Assembly (NCBI RefSeq): GCF_035918395.1
Contig: NZ_CP142362.1
Location: forward strand, 1,773,501 to 1,837,500
Source of the DNA: Mycolicibacterium sp. ND9-15
Lineage (GTDB): Bacteria > Actinomycetota > Actinomycetes > Mycobacteriales > Mycobacteriaceae
Direction: 5' to 3'
Length of the DNA stretch: 64,000 bases
The notes under the pieces are model-generated. The model made no database searches. It saw nothing but the letters and a program-made list of their open reading frames with translations, and was not told where the DNA came from. The position numbers and the translations under genes are program-made. Positions within the stretch are counted from its first letter, which is position 1. Every line of letters begins with the position of its first letter. Below, one piece after another: positions 25,712 through 34,746 of the stretch.

Positions 25712-26818
25712 CTATCGTCCAGCATTACGCACAAACGCTTGCACTGAGGCCGGATTGTCGGCACCGCCGACCCCCGCCGGATTGTCGGCACCGCCGACCC
25801 CCGCCGGATTGTCGGCACCGCCGACCCCCGCCGGATTGTCGGCACCGCCGACCCCCGCCGGATTGTCGGCACCGCCGACGAAGCCGCTGCTGTCGGCTTC
25901 GCTGTCGAGTCTCCGCAGAATCAGCCCTTCCCGCAACGCCCAGGGACAGATGTCGACGCTCTCGACGCCGAGGGCGTTCATGCTCGCCTCGGCGACCAAC
26001 GCTCCGGCCACGATCTGTGGCGCCCGATCGGCACTCACCCCTTCCAATTCGGCACGGTCAGCCGCGGTCATCCTAGAGATGAAATTTATGAGTTGCCGAA
26101 GACCGGTCGCGGTCACGGTCCGTTTGACCCGCGGTCCGGCCCCGGACGGTGCGGCGCCCGTCAGCCGGGCCAGCGAGCGGAACGTCTTCGACGACGCCAC
26201 CGCCAGGTCCGGGGCGCCGGCCTTGAGCATCTCGGCGCCGGCGTCGGCCAGTTCGGTGGTCAGCCAGTCGCGCAGCATCGCGACCCGTCGCCTGCCCGGG
26301 GGATCGTCGGGGAGCCATTCGCGGGTCAGCCGACCCGCGCCCAGGGGCAGCGACAGCGCCACCTCCGGCTCCTCGTCGACACCGTTTGACAACTCGAGCG
26401 AACCACCTCCGATGTCGATGTTGATGATGCGTCCCGCGCTCCACCCGTACCACCGCCGCACGGCCAGGAACGTCAGCCGCGACTCGTCCACGCCGGAAAG
26501 CACGCGCAGCGCCACCCCCGTCTCGGCGAGCACGCGGACGAGCAACTCCTCCGAGTTCTTGGCGTCGCGCACCGCGGAGGTGGCGAACGCCATCAGTTCC
26601 GAACAGCCGGAACTGGTGGCGATCTTCGCGAATTCGTCGATGGTGCCGATCAGTTTGTCGGCGCCCTTTCGGGTCAGCTTGCCCGAGTCGTCGATGGCTT
26701 CGGCGAGTCGCAGCGAGGCCTTGGTGGAACTCATCGGCGTCGGATGGCCACCGCGTCGCGCGTCCACCACCAGAAGGTGAACGGTATTGCTGCCCACGTC
26801 GAGCACGCCTAATCGCAC
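25712..26818 (-). CDS. ppx: Ppx/GppA-family phosphatase (exopolyphosphatase)
   Basis: 368 residues with the ASKHA fold: [12 protein letters not shown] at the N-terminus, [11 protein letters not shown], and [10 protein letters not shown] as the second nucleotide loop. It hydrolyses polyphosphate or pppGpp; Rv0496 is described as Ppx1. The start is GTG at 26818. Odd feature: the last ~55 residues include about five tandem copies of the nonapeptide VGGADNPAG, encoded by a 27-base minisatellite, ending in [12 protein letters not shown]. This tail is not part of the catalytic fold and its length may vary between strains. Confidence 0.93.
   Translation of the reverse strand: MRLGVLDVGSNTVHLLVVDARRGGHPTPMSSTKASLRLAEAIDDSGKLTRKGADKLIGTIDEFAKIATSSGCSELMAFATSAVRDAKNSEELLVRVLAETGVALRVLSGVDESRLTFLAVRRWYGWSAGRIINIDIGGGSLELSNGVDEEPEVALSLPLGAGRLTREWLPDDPPGRRRVAMLRDWLTTELADAGAEMLKAGAPDLAVASSKTFRSLARLTGAAPSGAGPRVKRTVTATGLRQLINFISRMTAADRAELEGVSADRAPQIVAGALVAEASMNALGVESVDICPWALREGLILRRLDSEADSSGFVGGADNPAGVGGADNPAGVGGADNPAGVGGADNPAGVGGADNPASVQAFVRNAGR
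25751..25880. repeat. 27-base minisatellite (about 4.8 copies) in the ppx 3' end
   Basis: A 27-base unit beginning CGGATTGTCGGCACCGCCGA starts at 25751, 25778, 25805, 25832 and 25859; the copies are identical until the last, which ends early at about 25880. The unit length keeps the frame and encodes nine residues, VGGADNPAG. Identical copies imply recent slippage and a probable variable-number locus. Confidence 0.95.
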
Positions 26819-26830
26819 TCATTCAACTTA

Positions 26831-27628
26831 ATGCGTCTACCGTGGAAAACCGTGAGCGCATCGCACCATGGAGAGGTCGAACTCGATTTCGCGCGTGAGT
26901 GGGTCGAGTTCTACGACCCCGACAATCCCGAGCACTTGATCGCCGCCGATATGACCTGGTTGCTCTCCCGGTGGACATGCGTATTCGGCACGCCGGCCTG
27001 TCAGGGCACCGTGGCGGGCCGCCCGGACGACGGCTGCTGTTCACACGGCGCCTTCATGTCCGACAAGGACGACATCGCCCGCCTCGACGACGCGGTCAAG
27101 ACGCTGACCGACGAGGACTGGCAGTTCCGCGACAAGGGGCTCGGCAAGAAGGGCTACCTCGAGATGGACGAGTACGACGACAAGCCCAACCTGCGAACCC
27201 GGAAGCACAAGGGCGCCTGCATTTTTCTCAACCGGCCCGGTTTTCCCGGCGGCATCGGCTGCGCACTGCACAGCAAGGCGCTCAAGTTGGGCGTCGAACC
27301 GCTGACCATGAAACCCGACGTCTGCTGGCAGCTGCCGATCCGGCGCACTCAGGAGTGGGTGGTTCGGGCCGACGGTTCGGAAATCCTCAAGACGTGGATC
27401 ACCGAGTACGACCGGCGGGGCTGGGGTGAAGGCGGCGCGGACCTGCATTGGTACTGCACCGGCGATCCCAACGCGCACGTCGGCAGCAAGCCGGTGTGGG
27501 AGTCCTACGGACCCGAGCTCAAAGAACTCCTCGGCGAGAAGGCGTACGCGGAGCTCGCCGCGATGTGCAAGCGGCGCAATGGGTTAGGGCTCATCGCCGT
27601 CCATCCGGCGACCCGCCTGGCCGAATGA
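26831..27628 (+). CDS. Cysteine-rich conserved protein (Rv0495c-like)
   Basis: 265 residues if ATG 26831 is used; GTG at 26852 ([11 protein letters not shown]) is an alternative after a purine-rich GGAAAA. Cysteine motifs are spread along the chain: [23 protein letters not shown] with [14 protein letters not shown] and HWYCTGD. They suggest a metal or iron-sulfur centre like YkgJ/DUF3109-type proteins. The function is unknown. The gene is divergent from ppx with only 12 bases between start codons, so the two promoters must overlap the opposite genes or each other. Confidence 0.83.
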   Translation: MRLPWKTVSASHHGEVELDFAREWVEFYDPDNPEHLIAADMTWLLSRWTCVFGTPACQGTVAGRPDDGCCSHGAFMSDKDDIARLDDAVKTLTDEDWQFRDKGLGKKGYLEMDEYDDKPNLRTRKHKGACIFLNRPGFPGGIGCALHSKALKLGVEPLTMKPDVCWQLPIRRTQEWVVRADGSEILKTWITEYDRRGWGEGGADLHWYCTGDPNAHVGSKPVWESYGPELKELLGEKAYAELAAMCKRRNGLGLIAVHPATRLAE

Positions 27629-27683
27629 AACCATTCATGTCCCGGCGCAAGCTGAGCGGCAAGACCTGTGCGCAACGAAACGG

Positions 27684-28370
27684 CTAGCCCTCGAGCTTGT
27701 AGCCGAGCCCGCGGACGGTGACCAGGTGCACGGGATTGGCGGGATCGGCCTCGATCTTTGACCGCAACCGCTTCACGTGTACGTCAAGGGTCTTGGTGTC
27801 ACCGACGTAATCGGCGCCCCACACTCGGTCGATGAGCTGGCCACGAGTCAGCACTCTGCCGCTGTTGCGCATCAAGTACTCGAGCAGATCGAACTCCTTG
27901 AGCGGCAACGTGACCGGCTCCCCGTTCACCGACACCACGTGGCGCTCGACGTCCATCCGGACGGGACCGGCCTCCAGCACCCCGTCGCTGAGCCCGACGT
28001 CGTCGTTGTCGGCGCCACGCCGCAGCACCGCGCGGATGCGAGCGATCAGCTCGCGCGCCGAGTACGGCTTGGTGACGTAGTCGTCGGCGCCGAGTTCGAG
28101 CCCGACGACCTTGTCGATCTCACTGTCGCGAGCGGTCACCATGATCACGGGAACGCTTGAGCGCGAACGCAACTGCTTGCACACGTCCGTCCCGCTCATG
28201 CCGGGCAGCATCAAGTCGAGCAGCACGATGTCGGCGCCGGCCCGCTCGAACTCGGCCAGGGCCGCGGGACCGTCGGTGACGACGGTGGCCTCGAAACCCT
28301 CCTTGCGAAGTAGAAAGGCCAGGGGATCGGCCAAGGACTCCTCGTCCTCCACGATCAGCACACTGGTCAT
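27684..28370 (-). CDS. regX3: Two-component response regulator RegX3
   Basis: 228 residues, OmpR/PhoB type. The receiver domain has acidic residues EDE (9-11), the phosphorylation site D52 in LLDLMLPG and the conserved lysine in [10 protein letters not shown]. The C-terminal winged helix spans about residues 130-226. It partners SenX3 and activates phosphate-starvation genes in mycobacteria. ATG at 28370 overlaps the senX3 stop (ATGA). In M. tuberculosis the two genes are separated by MIRU repeats; here there are none. Confidence 0.97.
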   Translation of the reverse strand: MTSVLIVEDEESLADPLAFLLRKEGFEATVVTDGPAALAEFERAGADIVLLDLMLPGMSGTDVCKQLRSRSSVPVIMVTARDSEIDKVVGLELGADDYVTKPYSARELIARIRAVLRRGADNDDVGLSDGVLEAGPVRMDVERHVVSVNGEPVTLPLKEFDLLEYLMRNSGRVLTRGQLIDRVWGADYVGDTKTLDVHVKRLRSKIEADPANPVHLVTVRGLGYKLEG

Positions 28371-29566
28371 TGGTCTCGGTGATCCTCTCGCTCGACGTGA
28401 TCATCCTGATCATCATCACTATGGGGATAGGCCGGGATCGACAGGGTGAACGTCGATCCCGTTCCCGGCTGACTCCACAGCCGGATGCTTCCGTTGTGGT
28501 TGGCCGCCACATGCTTGACGATGGCCAACCCCAGCCCGGTGCCGCCGGTGGCCCGGGAGCGCGCCTTGTCGACCCGGAAGAACCGCTCGAACACCCGCTG
28601 CTGATCCTCGCGGGCGATGCCGATACCGCGGTCGGTGACCGCGATCTCGATGTCGTCCCCGCGCCGCCGGCGACTGACCGACACCGACGACCCGTGCGGC
28701 GAGTACGCGATCGCGTTGGAAACCAGGTTCGCGATCGCGGTCACCAGCAGCTGCTGGTCGCCGAGGGCGCGGAAACCGGTCGGCGCATCGGTGGTGATCT
28801 TGATGTCTGCGTTGTCGGCGGACACCTTGTGCCGGGACAGCGCCTCGGCCACCACGGTGTCGACGTCGACGGCCGTCAAATCAGGCAGTCGCTCGGCCCC
28901 CTGCAGCCGCGACAACTCGATCAGCTCCCCGATCATGTTGGCCAGCCGGTTGGACTCGGCCACCATCTTCTCGGCGAACCGGCGGACGGTCTCGGGGTCG
29001 TCCGCCGACGCGAGCAGCGCCTCGGCCAGCAGCCCCATGGCGCCGACGGGCGTCTTGAGCTCATGGCTGACGTTGGCAACGAAATCCCTGCGAGTCGCTT
29101 CCATCCTTGCGTGTTCGGACTGGTCGTCGACGTAGACGACCGCGAAGCGGCGGTCCTGTTCCGTCAGCAGCCGAACGTGGCCACGAACCGAGAGCCCGGA
29201 CCGCCCGGGGTTGGCCCGCTTGTGCGCCGCAAGGTCGACCTCGGCCGGTTCGCCTGTGGCCAGCGTGCGCTCGGCGGCCCGCCAGGCCCGCTCGTCGAGC
29301 AGTCGGTCCCGCACCAAGCCCAGCTCACGGGCCCGCTCGTTCGCGTAGACAACGTCACGGAAGTGGTCGACCACCACGATTCCCGTCGGCGCCCGCGACG
29401 CGATGTGGGAGAGCATCTGCGAGACCGTGACGCCGCTCTGCGCGGCGGCGCGACGTTGCCGGCGGTCTGCGAGACGGGGCCTCAAGACCGCCCCGAGCGC
29501 CATGCCGACTCCCAGAGCGAGCAGTGCGGCCACCGCTGCCACCAGCAGCGCCGAAACGACACCCAC
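28367..29566 (-). CDS. senX3: Sensor histidine kinase SenX3
   Basis: 399 residues. One long N-terminal hydrophobic region (about residues 1-29), a PAS-like domain (about 45-150, [19 protein letters not shown]), a HisKA domain with H168 in [13 protein letters not shown], and a HATPase domain with [17 protein letters not shown] and [12 protein letters not shown]. It senses phosphate limitation, probably through the Pst system, and phosphorylates RegX3. The extreme C-terminus is rich in His, Asp and Glu. The start is GTG at 29566. A PHO-box-like direct repeat lies about 104-121 bases upstream. Confidence 0.97.
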   Translation of the reverse strand: MGVVSALLVAAVAALLALGVGMALGAVLRPRLADRRQRRAAAQSGVTVSQMLSHIASRAPTGIVVVDHFRDVVYANERARELGLVRDRLLDERAWRAAERTLATGEPAEVDLAAHKRANPGRSGLSVRGHVRLLTEQDRRFAVVYVDDQSEHARMEATRRDFVANVSHELKTPVGAMGLLAEALLASADDPETVRRFAEKMVAESNRLANMIGELIELSRLQGAERLPDLTAVDVDTVVAEALSRHKVSADNADIKITTDAPTGFRALGDQQLLVTAIANLVSNAIAYSPHGSSVSVSRRRRGDDIEIAVTDRGIGIAREDQQRVFERFFRVDKARSRATGGTGLGLAIVKHVAANHNGSIRLWSQPGTGSTFTLSIPAYPHSDDDQDDHVEREDHRDQ

Positions 29567-29669
29567 GCGGAAATCGTACGCATCCGGTGAACGTCATCCC
29601 AGCAACGTGCGGCCAAAGCGGGACAAGTCACAGAAGGAAAGTCGGAAATTCGGGGTCCGGTCCCTCGCT

Positions 29670-29687
29670 GTTCACCGTCCGTTCGCC
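29670..29687. promoter_or_regulatory. PHO-box-like RegX3 site upstream of senX3
   Basis: GTTCACC (29670-29676) and GTTCGCC (29681-29687) are direct repeats separated by 4 bases, an 11-base period, as in actinobacterial PhoP/RegX3 boxes (consensus GTTCACC). It lies in the 137-base gap between the gpm1 stop and the senX3 start, where autoregulation by RegX3 would be expected. Confidence 0.65.
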
Positions 29688-29703
29688 TGGACGGGCCGAC
29701 GGA

Positions 29704-30465
29704 CTATTTGGCGCCTTGCGAGGCGACCGCGGCGGCGCCCGCGGCCGCGGCCTCCGGATCCAGGTACGTGCCGCCGATGACCGTCGGCTTGAGATCGGAG
29801 TCCAGGTCGTAGCGCAGGGGGATGCCGGTCGGGATGTTGAGGCCGACGACATCCTCGTCGGACATGCCGTCGAGGTGCTTGACCAGGGCCCGCAGCGAGT
29901 TGCCGTGCGCCGCGATCAGCACGGTCTTGCCCGCCCGCAGGTCCGGTTCGATCGTCTCGGTGTAGTACGGCACGAACCGCTCGACCACGTCCTTGAGGCA
30001 TTCGGTGCGCGGCGGGCCGCCGGGTATGTCGGCGTAGCGCGGGTCGTCGTCCTGGCTGTAGGCGCTGCCCAACTCGATCGGTGGCGGCGGGGTGTCGTAG
30101 CTGCGCCGCCACGCCATGAACTGCTCGTCGCCGTAGCGCTCCTTGGTCTCGGCCTTGTTCAGCCCTTGCAGCGCGCCGTAGTGCCGCTCGTTGAGTCGCC
30201 AGTCGCGGTGCACCGGGATCCAGTGCCGATCGGCCTTGTCCAACGCCAGGTTCGCGGTCGTGATCGCGCGGCGCAGCAGCGAGGTGTAGAGCACGTCGGG
30301 TTGACGGTCGAGTTCCTTCATCAGTTCGCCGGCGCGCACCGCCTCGACGCGGCCCTTCTCGGTGAGGTCGACGTCGACCCAGCCGGTGAACAGGTTCTTC
30401 GCGTTCCAGTCGCTCTCGCCGTGACGGAGCAGGATCAGCGTGCAGTCACCCCGGGAATCAGCCAT
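29704..30465 (-). CDS. gpm1: 2,3-bisphosphoglycerate-dependent phosphoglycerate mutase
   Basis: 253 residues. It interconverts 3- and 2-phosphoglycerate in glycolysis and gluconeogenesis. The phosphorylated histidine is H15 in [10 protein letters not shown], followed by [25 protein letters not shown] and a second histidine in [12 protein letters not shown] complete the active site. The ATG at 30465 is the natural start. It lies between senX3 and the YbjN-domain gene on the minus strand, as Rv0489 does. Confidence 0.97.
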   Translation of the reverse strand: MADSRGDCTLILLRHGESDWNAKNLFTGWVDVDLTEKGRVEAVRAGELMKELDRQPDVLYTSLLRRAITTANLALDKADRHWIPVHRDWRLNERHYGALQGLNKAETKERYGDEQFMAWRRSYDTPPPPIELGSAYSQDDDPRYADIPGGPPRTECLKDVVERFVPYYTETIEPDLRAGKTVLIAAHGNSLRALVKHLDGMSDEDVVGLNIPTGIPLRYDLDSDLKPTVIGGTYLDPEAAAAGAAAVASQGAK

Positions 30466-30506
30466 GGTGGAATCCTCTCACGGCCCTCGGATCACCCACC
30501 GCGCGT

Positions 30507-30570
30507 GCCGAGATCGACGAAATGGCGGCTTCCGGCCGGGAAAACCCGCCAAATCGTAGGTTTCGCCGAG
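30507..30570. repeat. Second copy of the ccdA-type hairpin element, intergenic
   Basis: A 64-base imperfect inverted repeat beginning GCCGAGA and ending CGCCGAG, with inner arms around TGGCGG and CCGCCA and a central TTCCGGCCGGGAA palindrome. It resembles the element inside ccdA (1666-1724) base for base in several blocks. It sits directly after the YbjN-gene stop (30576) and upstream of gpm1, so it may terminate the mshA-ybjN transcript. Confidence 0.65.
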
Positions 30571-30575
30571 AGAAG

Positions 30576-31082
30576 TCAGTCCTCGTCGTCGATCAGGTGG
30601 GCGAACGCCTGCAGGTTCTTCAGCGACTCCCCGCGCGACACCCGCCACTCCCACTCTTTCTGTATCGACGAACGAAAGCCCAACTCCAGCAACGTATTGA
30701 AGTCGTTGTCGACGGCTTCGAGTACCTGGCCGAGCACGCGGTCGACCTCCTCTGAGGTGACCGATTCCAGCGACATGCGGCCGACGAGATAGATGTCGCC
30801 GACGTTGTCGAGCGTGTACGCCACCCCGTAGAGCCGGCGGTTGCGCTTGAGCAGGAACCGGTACACGCCCTCGTGGTTCTCGTCGGGTTTACGGCAGACG
30901 AAGGCCTCGATGCGCACCGAGTGTTCACCGATCGACAGGATCGTGTTGGTCTTCAGCCGCCGCTCGCCGGGCAGTTCGACGATGATGCCCGGCAACCCGC
31001 CGTGCGCGCCTTCATGGTGCGTACAAACCAGGCCGTTCTCCCTGCAGGCGTCCTCGATGACCTTCGCAGCGCGGTTACTCAT
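30576..31082 (-). CDS. YbjN domain-containing protein
   Basis: 168 residues, Rv0487-like, related to the YbjN and type III secretion chaperone-like fold. Visible features: [12 protein letters not shown] at the N-terminus, [12 protein letters not shown], the strand [20 protein letters not shown], and [21 protein letters not shown]. The molecular role is unknown. The ATG at 31082 overlaps the mshA stop (ATGA), so it is translationally coupled to mycothiol synthesis. Confidence 0.88.
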   Translation of the reverse strand: MSNRAAKVIEDACRENGLVCTHHEGAHGGLPGIIVELPGERRLKTNTILSIGEHSVRIEAFVCRKPDENHEGVYRFLLKRNRRLYGVAYTLDNVGDIYLVGRMSLESVTSEEVDRVLGQVLEAVDNDFNTLLELGFRSSIQKEWEWRVSRGESLKNLQAFAHLIDDED

Positions 31083-32407
31083 GCTCGCACTCCCCGCCGA
31101 CGCGAGAACCGCCTGCCGGTGCGGCGCGCGCCCTCGCGTGGCTGCTGGCGGGCGCGGTAGCCGGCGATGGCGCGCCCATAGCTGGCCAGCAACGCATCTA
31201 CAGTGCGGTCCCACGAGAACGCTGCGGCGTGGGCCACCGCGGCCGGCCCCAGGGTGTCCGCCCGCCGCAGCAGATCCCCGATGGCGAGCGCCCAGTCGCC
31301 GTCGTCGTGGCCGTCGACCAGGGCCCCGGTGACGCCGTCGCGCACCGCGACCGGCAGCCCGCCCACCGCCGCGGCCACCACCGGCGTGCCGCAGGCCTGG
31401 GCTTCGACTGCGACCAGGCCGAAGGACTCCGAATAGCTGGGCACCGCCACCAGATCGGCGGCCCGGTACACGTTGACCAACTGCTCGCGCGATTGCGGCG
31501 GCAAGAACGTCACCCGGTCCGAGATACCCAGATCGGCGGCCAGCCGAACCAGCCCGTCGGGTGCCTGCAGTCCGCTCCCTGACGGACCGCCGGCCACCAG
31601 GACGCGCACCCCCGGCAGCTTGGCCGCGGCGCGCAGGGCGACGTCGGGTGCCTTCAGGGGCTGGATGCGCCCGACGAACGCGACCACCTGCTCGTCGGCG
31701 TCCAGTCCCAGCGCGGCACGCGCGGCGTTTCGATCCCCCGGCGTGAACGTCTCGAGGTCGACGCCCGGATGCACGACGTCGATCCGCGCGGGATCCGCGT
31801 TGTGCATTGAAACCAGTTGGTGGCCTTCGTGTTCGGTGTTGACGATCAAGCGATCGGCCTCGTCGACGACCTGCTGTTCACCGACCGCGCGCAGCGGGGG
31901 CTCCGGTGAGTCGCCATCGGCCAGCGCGGCGTTCTTGACCGCGGCCAGCGTGTGCGCGGTGTGCACCAGCGGCACCGCCCACCGGTCGCGGGCGAGCCAG
32001 CCGACCTGACCGGACAGCCAGTAGTGCGAATGGACGATGTCGTAGTAACCCGGTTCGTGCGTCGCTTCCGCGCGCAACACCCCCGCGGTGAACGCACACA
32101 ACTGAGTGGGCAGGTCGTACTTGTCCAGACCCTCGAACGGCCCGGCGACGACGTTGCGCACCAGCACACCGGGAGCCACCCGCACCGTCGGCTGGTCGGT
32201 CGACGAGGTCGCGCGCGTGAATATCTCCACCTCGACACCGCGGCCAGCCATCCGCAGCGCACTCTGCAGCACATAGACGTTCATCCCGCCGGCGTCGCCG
32301 GTGCCGGGCTGGGCCAGCGGCGAGGTGTGTACCGACAGTACGGCTACGCGCCTGGGCACCGGGAGTCCGGCGGCATCAGAACGGGACAGATCCGTTGCTA
32401 GGCGCAC
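31079..32407 (-). CDS. mshA: D-inositol-3-phosphate glycosyltransferase (mycothiol synthesis)
   Basis: About 442 residues, GT4 family. It transfers GlcNAc from UDP-GlcNAc to inositol-3-phosphate, the first step of mycothiol synthesis. The N-terminal donor-loop motif is [34 protein letters not shown] and the [14 protein letters not shown] (EX7E) motif bind the nucleotide sugar. GTG at 32407 (VRLATD) is preferred; an in-frame start at 32437 adds a cysteine-rich stretch with no known counterpart. It follows the ROK regulator by 36 bases on the same strand. Confidence 0.95.
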   Translation of the reverse strand: MRLATDLSRSDAAGLPVPRRVAVLSVHTSPLAQPGTGDAGGMNVYVLQSALRMAGRGVEVEIFTRATSSTDQPTVRVAPGVLVRNVVAGPFEGLDKYDLPTQLCAFTAGVLRAEATHEPGYYDIVHSHYWLSGQVGWLARDRWAVPLVHTAHTLAAVKNAALADGDSPEPPLRAVGEQQVVDEADRLIVNTEHEGHQLVSMHNADPARIDVVHPGVDLETFTPGDRNAARAALGLDADEQVVAFVGRIQPLKAPDVALRAAAKLPGVRVLVAGGPSGSGLQAPDGLVRLAADLGISDRVTFLPPQSREQLVNVYRAADLVAVPSYSESFGLVAVEAQACGTPVVAAAVGGLPVAVRDGVTGALVDGHDDGDWALAIGDLLRRADTLGPAAVAHAAAFSWDRTVDALLASYGRAIAGYRARQQPREGARRTGRRFSRRRGVRA

Positions 32408-32443
32408 ACAGATATGTCTACACCGTCCGCAGATCAACCCCCG

Positions 32444-33733
32444 TCACGCCGGGACATCGGGCCTGGCTTCGGGCGCGCGTGGTTGCGCGCGCCGCATGGC
32501 ACCGATGGGGTCGGCGTACAGCCCGCCGAGCGACACCACACCCGCTCCGGCTTCCTGGACGCGGTTGCCAAACGAGGTCAGCCGGATCGTGCGGGCGGGC
32601 ATCACCGAACGCTGGGCGAACGCGGCCGCCACGGTGGCCATGCCCTCGGGGTACTCGGTGAACGCCTGGCCGCCGACCACCAGATCGTCGGGGTTGAGCA
32701 TGTCGCGCAGCAGCGCGACCGCTTCGCCGAGCACCCTCGCCCGCTCGGCCAGCAGTTCCCGCGCCGGCCGGCTGCCCTGGCGCGCGACCTTGAGCAGTGC
32801 CCGCATCGTCGAACCGGGGCCCTCGACCGGGATGGCGCGCGCCTTGCGTGCGGCGATCAGCACCGCCTCATCGCTGACCGTGGACTCCAATAGCCCAGTG
32901 CCGCCGAGCGATTCGGAGTGAACGGGCAGCGCGGCGATGGTGCCGGGACCGCTGGCGGGCGAGTGCACCCGGCCGCCGATGGACAGCGCGTAGCCGACGG
33001 TCTCGCGGGCGTAGACGTACAGGCTCGTGGACGCGGGCGAGGGCCTGTGCACACCGAGCAGCAGTTCGGCGCCGGCCATCGCATCGACGTGCGAGGCGAC
33101 CGACACCGGCAGCGCGAGCGTCTCGGCGAGCACCGGCCCGACCGGCGCGTCGGACCATCCGAGCCGCGGATGGTCCAGGTGACCGGTCGACCCTTCGACG
33201 ACCCCACCCGCCGCGACACCCACCCACAGCGGGCGCCGGCGGTGCCAGCGAATCAGGTATCGGCGCACGCTGCCCGCCAGCGACGCCAGTGCGGCGGCCT
33301 GGGCGCCCCGGGGGGTCGGCGTCTCGACCGCGTCGAGGGTGCGGCCGAACAGGTCGGTGGCCACGATGCTGGTGGTGCGGGCGCCGATGTGAATACCCAA
33401 CGTGAGAAACGGTTCGTGGTTCACCTCGACGGGAACCCGGGGCCTACCGATCGCGCCGGAGACCGCGAGGTCGGCACGCTCGCGCAGCACGCCGGCCTCG
33501 AGCAGCGCGGTGACCTGGCGATTGACGGTAGCGATGCTCAGGCCGCTGACCTGGGCGATCGCGTCACGCGCGATGGGGCCGCGCAGCCGGGCCGCACTGA
33601 ACACCGACGCGGCGGCCGCGTCGGCCACCTTCAGCGCCGGCGCGACGATTCGGGTCCGGGCCTGAGGGTATCGCCCGTTTGCCGGCGACAGCGCGCGTTT
33701 GGCGGGCAGGGTGGTTGTGACGGAAGTGCGCAT
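32444..33733 (-). CDS. ROK-family transcriptional regulator (Rv0485-like)
   Basis: 429 residues. An N-terminal winged helix (ARDAIAQVSGLSIATVNRQVTALLEAGVL, about residues 55-85) is followed by the ROK sugar-kinase-like domain (LGIHIGARTTSIVATDLFG). Catalytic residues of true ROK kinases are not obvious, so this is a regulator. Rv0485 has been described as controlling a PE/PPE gene pair; whether that holds here cannot be seen. It lies upstream of mshA on the same strand and is divergent from an SDR gene across a 182-base region with a strong inverted repeat. Confidence 0.92.
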   Translation of the reverse strand: MRTSVTTTLPAKRALSPANGRYPQARTRIVAPALKVADAAAASVFSAARLRGPIARDAIAQVSGLSIATVNRQVTALLEAGVLRERADLAVSGAIGRPRVPVEVNHEPFLTLGIHIGARTTSIVATDLFGRTLDAVETPTPRGAQAAALASLAGSVRRYLIRWHRRRPLWVGVAAGGVVEGSTGHLDHPRLGWSDAPVGPVLAETLALPVSVASHVDAMAGAELLLGVHRPSPASTSLYVYARETVGYALSIGGRVHSPASGPGTIAALPVHSESLGGTGLLESTVSDEAVLIAARKARAIPVEGPGSTMRALLKVARQGSRPARELLAERARVLGEAVALLRDMLNPDDLVVGGQAFTEYPEGMATVAAAFAQRSVMPARTIRLTSFGNRVQEAGAGVVSLGGLYADPIGAMRRAQPRAPEARPDVPA

Positions 33734-33816
33734 CTGTCTGTCCTTTTGAGGGTCGGCCGACGGGTGACGGGGCCACGCCCGGCGACTCAGCAGGACAGCG
33801 ATTGCGTCCGGAAACA

Positions 33817-33870
33817 GTCAGGCGCGGCGGGGTGCGCGACAACAACACGCACGCCGCGAGAAGGCCTGAC
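33817..33870. promoter_or_regulatory. Nested inverted repeat between the ROK and SDR genes
   Basis: Outer arms GTCAGGC (33817-33823) and GCCTGAC (33864-33870) are perfect; inside, GCGGCGGGGTGCG pairs with CGCACGCCGC apart from a bulge. It lies 45-99 bases upstream of the SDR start and 84-137 bases upstream of the ROK start. It could be an operator for the ROK regulator or a leader hairpin. Confidence 0.5.
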
Positions 33871-33915
33871 GGGACAACATCCGGTGAACTTAGCACGCCA
33901 ACTAACCTTGGACGG

Positions 33916-34674
33916 ATGACGACTTCCCAGACCGACAGCCGGGTCGCGGTGGTCACCGGCGCCAGCGCCGGGATCGGCGAAGCGACCGCGAGAACGCTTG
34001 CCGCCCAAGGCTTTCACGTCGTCTGCGTGGCCCGCCGCGAGGCCCCGGTCAAGGCCCTCGCGGCCGAGATCGGGGGCACCGCAATTGTGGCGGACGTCAC
34101 ATCCGAAACCGCGGTATCGGCGCTGTCCGCGGCGCTGGACCGGGTAGACGTGCTGGTCAACAACGCCGGTGGAGCGCGTGGACTCGAACCGGTCGCCGAG
34201 GCCGACGTCGAGCATTGGCGCTGGATGTGGGAAGCCAATGTGCTCGGCACCCTGCTGGTGACCCGCGCGCTGCTGCCGAAGCTCATCGCGTCCGGCGACG
34301 GGCTGATCGTCACCGTCACCTCGATCGCCGCGGTGGAGATCTACGACAACGGCGCCGGGTACACCTCCGCCAAACATGCGCAAGGCGTGCTGCATCGCAC
34401 GTTGCGCAGCGAGCTGTTCGGAAAACCGGTGCGGCTCACCGAAGTTGCGCCCGGCATGGTGAAGACGGACTTCTCGCTGAACCGGTTCGAGGGCGACGAG
34501 GAACGCGCCGCCAAGGTCTACGAAGGCGTCCATCCGCTGCTGGCCGAGGACATCGCCGACATCATCGGTTTCGTCGCGACTCGACCGTCGCACGTCGACC
34601 TCGACCTGATCGTGGTCCGGCCGCGCGATCAGGTCAGCGGGGCCAGCGGATCACGGTTCAACCGCCGCACGTAG
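33916..34674 (+). CDS. Short-chain dehydrogenase/reductase (Rv0484c-like)
   Basis: 252 residues, classical SDR. The cofactor motif is TGASAGIG near residue 15 and NNAGG marks the central sheet. The catalytic serine is in VTSIAAVEIYDNG and the YxxxK is in YTSAKH. An arginine after the second strand (CVARRE) suggests NADP(H) preference. The substrate is unknown. ATG at 33916 is chosen; the frame is open further upstream through the intergenic inverted repeat. Confidence 0.92.
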   Translation: MTTSQTDSRVAVVTGASAGIGEATARTLAAQGFHVVCVARREAPVKALAAEIGGTAIVADVTSETAVSALSAALDRVDVLVNNAGGARGLEPVAEADVEHWRWMWEANVLGTLLVTRALLPKLIASGDGLIVTVTSIAAVEIYDNGAGYTSAKHAQGVLHRTLRSELFGKPVRLTEVAPGMVKTDFSLNRFEGDEERAAKVYEGVHPLLAEDIADIIGFVATRPSHVDLDLIVVRPRDQVSGASGSRFNRRT

Positions 34675-34746
34675 ACACCGAAACTGCTTACAGATCGTGG
34701 TTTCGCGCGATTTTGCGATCTCGCCGCGGTTTCGCCGCAGTAAGTC

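Noticed and set aside
25751..25880. Possible CRISPR array
   Set aside because: The 27-base units are directly adjacent with no spacers and lie in frame within ppx; it is a minisatellite.
23940..26780. Plus-strand open frame of over 900 codons
   Set aside because: It is antisense to three well-recognised minus-strand genes and its translation is low in structure and rich in Arg, Pro and His.
27629..27683. Terminator between the cysteine-rich gene and regX3
   Set aside because: The 55-base convergent gap has no convincing stem.
34675..34746. Another hairpin of the repeat family between the SDR and LD-transpeptidase stops
   Set aside because: The arms (ACTGCTTAC against GCAGTAAGT) do not pair cleanly; at most a degenerate copy, so not listed as a feature.
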